A DNA stretch of 64,000 bases, taken from assembly GCF_039543525.1 (NCBI RefSeq), contig NZ_BAABJX010000011.1:1-64000 (forward strand). The letters are read 5' to 3'. Below, one piece after another: positions 59,736-64,000 of this stretch. The DNA is from Algivirga pacifica (lineage in GTDB: Bacteria; Bacteroidota; Bacteroidia; Cytophagales; Flammeovirgaceae). Numbering within the stretch: position 1 is the first letter of the stretch; the number at the start of each line of letters is the position of its first letter. The position numbers were made by a program, and so were the translations under genes. The notes below the pieces were generated by a model, which made no database searches, was not told where the DNA came from, and saw only the letters and a list, made by a program, of their open reading frames with translations.

Positions 59736-60464
59736 ATGTCATTTTTCAAAAGACTTTTCGGCATTGGTTCTGCCGAAGTAAATAAAGCCCTTGATCGTCT
59801 GGAAGATCCTATTAAAATGACGGAGCAAGGTATACGAGAGCTCAAAAAAGACCTTAACGATAGTCTACAGTCACTAGCTGAGGTAAAGGCTATTACGATA
59901 AGAAGCAGAAAAGAATATGAGCAGCAAAAAGAGTTGACTGGCAACTATGAGCAAAAAGCCATCTTACTTTTACAAAAAGCAGAAAGTGGCGCCTTGGAAC
60001 CTACAGAAGCTGACCGTTTAGCTACCGAAGCGCTTAACAAGAAAGAGCAAGCAGCCAATGCTGCGGCCACTCATTTGAAAATGTTACAGCAAAATGAGTC
60101 TCAAGTTGCTAAAATGGAACAAAATATACAGCAACTGAAAAGTCAGATTTCTAAATGGGAAAATGAAGCGAAAACACTTAAAGCTAGAGCCAAAGTAAGT
60201 GAAGCATCAGCCAAATTGAATAAGCAATTGGCGAACATTGACTCTTCTAGCACGTTGAACATGCTGGAGCGCATGAAAGAAAAAGTGGAGCAAAAAGAAG
60301 CTTTGGCGGAATCTTACGGGGAAATCAATGAAATGAATACCAGCGTAGATGATGAGATCAACAAAGCCTTGGGTACAGGAAGCACTAACCCTGAAGGATC
60401 TATGGCCTTGGCAGACCTGAAAGCCAAACTGAAACTCAATCAGCAAAATACTAGTAACGAATAA
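59736..60464 (+). CDS. PspA/IM30 family membrane-stress protein
   Basis: A 242-residue PspA/Vipp1-type coiled-coil protein. It begins MSFFKRLFGIGSAEVNKALD with an amphipathic helix, then EDPIKMTEQGIRELKKDLND and long helices (about 25-200) with QQLKSQISKWENEAKTLKARAKVSEA. These proteins form ESCRT-III-like assemblies that support damaged inner membranes. Adjacent YbjN gene upstream supports a stress unit. It converges tightly on dnaB with a 5-bp gap and no clear terminator. Confidence 0.93.
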   Translation: MSFFKRLFGIGSAEVNKALDRLEDPIKMTEQGIRELKKDLNDSLQSLAEVKAITIRSRKEYEQQKELTGNYEQKAILLLQKAESGALEPTEADRLATEALNKKEQAANAAATHLKMLQQNESQVAKMEQNIQQLKSQISKWENEAKTLKARAKVSEASAKLNKQLANIDSSSTLNMLERMKEKVEQKEALAESYGEINEMNTSVDDEINKALGTGSTNPEGSMALADLKAKLKLNQQNTSNE

Positions 60465-60469
60465 TCTAC

Positions 60470-62050
60470 TTAAAATGGGGGATCTTCTGGCGGTGGAGCT
60501 GGTTGATTCCCTTTATTTCGCTCATTGATTTTAGAGCCAAGGGTAATGGTACCATCACCTCCTTCTTCTTCCTTGGTATTCCCCAGCATATCATCAAAAG
60601 ACACATCGTCACCCGGTACACCTGACATAGAACCTGTAGACATTAGCGCACCAGGGTCTCCTTGAATATCAGCCACATCCATAAAGCCCCCTTCATCCCA
60701 GTCTGTAAACTTGGTATACTTACCAATAAATCGAAGCTTGATATTCTCCAAACTACCCGCCCTGTTCTTAGCGATAATCACCTCACCCATACCTACCGTA
60801 CTATTTCCTTCCTCATCTTCGGTAATATCATAGTACTCCGGACGATAAAGGAACATTACCATATCGGCATCCTGCTCTATGGAACCTGATTCCCTCAAAT
60901 CGGATAACTGAGGACGCTTATCTCCTCCCCTGGTCTCTACTGCACGGGATAGCTGTGAAAGTGCGATCACGGGAACACTCAACTCTTTGGCCAATTGCTT
61001 CAAGGATCGGGAGATAAAGGCAATTTCTTGCTCTCGGTTTCCTTTAGACTTATTATCTCCGGCACTCATCAGCTGCAAATAATCAATCACAACCAACTGT
61101 ATATCATGCTGAGCTTTCAGTCGTCTACACTTGGCTCTCAACTCTAATACCGTAAGTGCTGGTGTATCATCAATAAACAAAGGGGCTTCCGCCAGTGATC
61201 CCGTCTTATCAATAAAACGTTGCCACTCCATCTCGTTGAGGTTACCTTTTCTAAGCTTATCACTTTCCAGTTCTGCTTCTGCAGAAACCAAACGTTTAAC
61301 CAACTGGGCAGCCGACATCTCCAAAGAGAAGATCACCACTGCCTTGTCAAATCCTACGGCCGCATTTCTAAGAGTGCTCAAACTAAAGGCTGTTTTACCC
61401 ATAGCAGGACGGGCAGCGATAATGACCAAGTCATCTTTCTGCCAACCTGACGTCACTCGATCTAAATTCGAGAAACCAGAAGGTACTCCCGTCAAACCAT
61501 CCTGATGATCTTTCAATGTTTCCAGTTCACGCACCACTTCCGTCAACACCTCCTTCATCCCTGAGTAGTTCTTACGAATATTCAGCTCAGAGACATCAAA
61601 AAGAGCTGTTTCCATACGTTCCATCAACTCAAAAACATCGGTCTTATCATCAAAGGCTTCTTTCTGTATACCAGAAGAGATCTGGATCATCTGCCGCTTA
61701 ATCGCATACTCCACCAACAGTCGGCAGTGGAATATAATATTGGCTGCAGAGTTTACTTTTTGAGTAAGGGAGGCGATATAGGCAGGTCCTCCGGCCTTCT
61801 CTAAACTACCCGATTTTTTCAATCGATTAATAACGGTCAGTAAGTCAATAGGCTCCGTTTCACCAAACAACGTGATAATCGCTTCATAAATCAGCTGATG
61901 AGCTTCTTTATCAAAAGTATCGACCTTCAGGATCTCAATCACGTCCGTCAAGGCTTCCTTCTCCAATAGCAATGCGCCTATAACGGCCTGCTCCAACTCG
62001 TGGTCATGGGGACGTTTATGGTTAGTTCCTGTATTTGCTTGTGGTGTCAT
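60470..62050 (-). CDS. dnaB: Replicative DNA helicase DnaB
   Basis: A 526-residue replicative helicase. N-terminal DnaB domain (DHELEQAVIGALLLEKEAL near 15-33), linker helix, then a RecA-type C-terminal domain: Walker A AARPAMGKTAFSL near 215, Walker B LVVIDYLQLMSA near 318, and QLSRAVETRGGDKRPQLSDLRESGSIEQDADMVMFLYR. No intein interrupts it. A Gly/Asp/Pro-rich acidic tail (about 470-526) is longer than in E. coli, as usual in Bacteroidota. Unwinds DNA at the replication fork as a hexamer. Confidence 0.97.
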   Translation of the reverse strand: MTPQANTGTNHKRPHDHELEQAVIGALLLEKEALTDVIEILKVDTFDKEAHQLIYEAIITLFGETEPIDLLTVINRLKKSGSLEKAGGPAYIASLTQKVNSAANIIFHCRLLVEYAIKRQMIQISSGIQKEAFDDKTDVFELMERMETALFDVSELNIRKNYSGMKEVLTEVVRELETLKDHQDGLTGVPSGFSNLDRVTSGWQKDDLVIIAARPAMGKTAFSLSTLRNAAVGFDKAVVIFSLEMSAAQLVKRLVSAEAELESDKLRKGNLNEMEWQRFIDKTGSLAEAPLFIDDTPALTVLELRAKCRRLKAQHDIQLVVIDYLQLMSAGDNKSKGNREQEIAFISRSLKQLAKELSVPVIALSQLSRAVETRGGDKRPQLSDLRESGSIEQDADMVMFLYRPEYYDITEDEEGNSTVGMGEVIIAKNRAGSLENIKLRFIGKYTKFTDWDEGGFMDVADIQGDPGALMSTGSMSGVPGDDVSFDDMLGNTKEEEGGDGTITLGSKINERNKGNQPAPPPEDPPF

Positions 62051-62194
62051 AAAACTCTTGTGCTCTGCTGATTATCGTTTATTGTCTTACTCTCTCCCTT
62101 CTCAGGATACTGCATCCTTCTGATATAAATGGAGACTAATTGGCCAATTTAGAAGGATTACATTACAAAAATGCAAAAACTAATGCAATAATTC

Positions 62195-62533
62195 CTAAAA
62201 CAGTTCCTTTACTTTTTCTGGCGGACGTCCAATTACGGCTTTATCTCCATGAACTATAATAGGACGTTCAATCAACTTAGGGTGTTCCAAGAGTACGTCT
62301 ATCCATTCTTCCTCTGTCAAATCTTTTCCCTTATAATTTTCCTTATAAATCGCTTCTCCTTTTCTGATAATTTCCGAGGGCTTCATTCCTAACTTCTTCA
62401 GTATATCTTCCAACTCTTCCTTTGTGGGAGGGGTATCCAAGTACTTGACTACCTCAATATCTTGTTTAGCTTCTTCCAGCAATTGAAGAGACTGTCGGCT
62501 CTTAGAGCATCTCGGATTGTGATAAATTTTCAT
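62195..62533 (-). CDS. ArsC-family arsenate reductase-like protein
   Basis: A 112-residue thioredoxin-fold ArsC/YffB-type protein. KIYHNPRCSKSRQSLQLLEE has the active Cys (Cys9) after HNPR, and IVHGDKAVIGRPPEKV has the Arg-Pro-Pro anion-binding site used in glutaredoxin-dependent arsenate reductases. No ars operon is adjacent, so it may be a general ArsC/Spx-like reductase. Complete length. Confidence 0.92.
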   Translation of the reverse strand: MKIYHNPRCSKSRQSLQLLEEAKQDIEVVKYLDTPPTKEELEDILKKLGMKPSEIIRKGEAIYKENYKGKDLTEEEWIDVLLEHPKLIERPIIVHGDKAVIGRPPEKVKELF

Positions 62534-62752
62534 ATGGTATAAATGTCTTTTGTATTACTAACTGCATTTGAGTGACTGCTGGAGGTAATATAAATAATCA
62601 ACCTTCATGACAGCCCCCTACTTTTACCTTAAAACAGGATTATTCAAATATAATTATAAAAAAATTGCAACTTTACGTTCAGGAGAATAAACATGTTTCT
62701 TTATTTCGTTGTTTGATCAACGCTATAGATAGATTAAGAAAAACAAGATAAA

Positions 62753-63802
62753 ATGGTAAAAAAAGGTGTATTGATTGTCAATCTGGGGACACCGGACAGT
62801 CCTGAAGTTGGTGATGTAAGAAAATATTTGAGAGAATTTTTGATGGACGGAAGGGTTATCGACATTGACAGCTGGAAACGTTGGATGCTTGTCAACCTAA
62901 TCATTGCTCCTTTCCGTGCCCCAAAATCCGCAAAAGAATATATCAAGGTATGGGAAGACGAAGGATCTCCTCTCCTCACCTATGGCGTTAAGACCAAGCA
63001 CCTTTTGCAAGAAGCACTTGGAGAAGAAGAGTATCTTGTTGAGCTAGGAATGCGTTACCAAAGCCCAAGCATTGCGCAAGCCTTAGACAACCTTAAGGCC
63101 GCCAATGTAAAGGAAATCATCGTGATTCCTCTTTTCCCTCAATATGCCTCAGCAACCACAGGTTCTGTGACCGCTAAAGTAATGGAACTAATGGGGGACT
63201 GGCAGGTAATTCCTGACATCAAGTTTGTACAACACTTCCATAGGCATCCATTATTTATTAAAGCATTTGCTGAGATCGGGAAAAAGTATCTGGAAAAGCA
63301 ATCCTATGACCATGTGATTTTCAGCTACCACGGACTTCCAGAACGACAAATCATCAAGGCACAAATCAAAACTTGCTGCCAATTAAAAAATGGTACCTGC
63401 AGCAAGAATTCAGAAAAAAATACGTTCTGCTATCGTTCGGCATGTTTTGAAACCTCTCGTTTACTGGCCAGTGCTTTAGGACTACAAGAAGATCAATACA
63501 CGGTATGCTTCCAGTCTCGATTGGGAAAAGATCCTTGGATTCAACCTTATACAGAAGACACCATCAAAAAACTAGCTTCAGAAGGTAAGAAAAGTGTTTT
63601 AGCCTTTAGTCCTGCCTTTGTTGCTGACTGCCTGGAAACTACCGTTGAGGTTGGGCAAGAATATAAAGAATTGTTTGAAGAAGAAGGAGGAACACACTGG
63701 CAATTGGTAGAGAGTCTTAACGACCACCCACTTTGGATTGCCTGTCTCCAAGATTTGGTACACAATACAGCAAGCAAAGCCGAAGAGGTTTTTGTAGGAT
63801 AA
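62753..63802 (+). CDS. hemH: Ferrochelatase
   Basis: A 349-residue ferrochelatase that inserts Fe(II) into protoporphyrin IX (or coproporphyrin III in the alternative pathway) at the last or penultimate step of haem synthesis. VLIVNLGTPDSPEVGDVRKYL at the start, IIVIPLFPQYASATTGSV near 125 and VIFSYHGLPERQIIK with the catalytic His near 195 are diagnostic, as is CFQSRLGKDPWIQPYTEDTI near 250. Cysteines in TCCQLKNGTCSKN and CYRSACF are in excess, but an iron-sulphur site is not proven. Followed by a terminator. Confidence 0.96.
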   Translation: MVKKGVLIVNLGTPDSPEVGDVRKYLREFLMDGRVIDIDSWKRWMLVNLIIAPFRAPKSAKEYIKVWEDEGSPLLTYGVKTKHLLQEALGEEEYLVELGMRYQSPSIAQALDNLKAANVKEIIVIPLFPQYASATTGSVTAKVMELMGDWQVIPDIKFVQHFHRHPLFIKAFAEIGKKYLEKQSYDHVIFSYHGLPERQIIKAQIKTCCQLKNGTCSKNSEKNTFCYRSACFETSRLLASALGLQEDQYTVCFQSRLGKDPWIQPYTEDTIKKLASEGKKSVLAFSPAFVADCLETTVEVGQEYKELFEEEGGTHWQLVESLNDHPLWIACLQDLVHNTASKAEEVFVG

Positions 63803-63851
63803 ATCTCCTACAGCAGTATGCATTTACTGAAAAAGGTAATTATATTATAAA

Positions 63852-63886
63852 TAAAGTGATTCATTTTGGATCACTTTTTTGTTTTT
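63852..63886 (+). terminator. Rho-independent terminator after hemH
   Basis: AAAGTGAT and ATCACTTT form an 8-bp stem around a 9-nt loop, running into TTTTTTGTTTTT. About 50 bp after the hemH stop. Confidence 0.85.
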
Positions 63887-63931
63887 ATAAATATTGGTAA
63901 ATCCCAGAAACTACGATCTCGATAAAATACA

Positions 63932-64000
63932 ATGACCTCAAAGCACAATGACCATCAACGATACTATGAAGAATGCCTAAAAAAAGCGCAAGCCTTACAG
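63932..64000 (+). CDS. Gene start cut by the window edge, unknown
   Basis: ATG followed by 22 more open codons to the end of the window (MTSKHNDHQRYYEECLKKAQ...). The polar, helix-like sequence is plausible as a protein start, but too short to name. It follows the hemH terminator. Confidence 0.4.
   Translation, partial: MTSKHNDHQRYYEECLKKAQALQ

Overview
The window is a chromosomal segment of a Bacteroidota bacterium, most likely a marine member of the Cytophagales. Supporting signs are a type IX secretion C-terminal sorting domain on a giant exported protein, an ECF sigma/FecR/STN-TonB receptor trio, a eukaryote-type (GT3) glycogen synthase, a DUF4369-thioredoxin lipoprotein, a stand-alone RRM protein, and several TAnnTTTG (-7) promoter motifs of the Bacteroidota housekeeping sigma factor. 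The genus cannot be fixed from sequence alone. No rRNA, tRNA, CRISPR array, insertion sequence or phage gene was seen.

Layout. 0-11 kb: a 2933-residue secreted beta-propeller/Ig-like protein, and a lipoprotein that looks like an angiotensin-converting-enzyme-type (M2) peptidase fold without its zinc motif. 11-18 kb: a DEAD-box RNA helicase, then a two-gene McrBC-like defence unit (coiled-coil McrB-type GTPase plus DUF2357/PD-(D/E)xK nuclease) with a 163-bp inverted-repeat element lodged between the genes. 18-24 kb: a thioredoxin-like lipoprotein, then an AT-rich accessory array of seven small exported or membrane proteins of unknown function, separated by long shared noncoding repeats. Fragments of older reading frames run into the starts of some of them, which resembles an orphan immunity-gene array. 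24-34 kb: ElaA-type acetyltransferase, RRM protein, MutS2, an exported unknown, PxpC, glutamine-dependent NAD synthetase and a TPR histidine kinase. 34-41 kb: a palindrome-rich hub, TonB receptor-FecR-sigma operon and divergent MFS transporter, bounded by a 76-bp inverted repeat. 41-46.5 kb: a membrane glycolipid or cell-surface sugar cluster (flippase-like protein, GT2, GT39) and a broken alpha/beta-hydrolase locus. 46.7-64 kb: mostly housekeeping and signalling genes: SpoIIE-type phosphatase with 7TM sensor, DUF5675-SH3 protein, Lrp regulator divergent from a DUF1338 dioxygenase, exported amidotransferase-like protein, FUSC membrane protein, DUF1697, SiaC-like phosphoprotein, glycogen synthase, YbjN-PspA pair, DnaB, ArsC-like protein and ferrochelatase. 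A gene truncated by the window edge follows.

The most striking non-gene pattern is a recurrent class of intergenic tandem repeats with a period of mostly 7 bp. Their sequence differs from locus to locus, but they repeatedly begin at or within a few bases of a stop codon and often fold into long inverted repeats. At least a dozen loci occur here, including both junctions of the sigma/FecR/TonB operon. A second dispersed family begins AGAGCTTGTTTGGAA. These repeats explain several misleading open frames and upstream-extended starts, which are corrected below.
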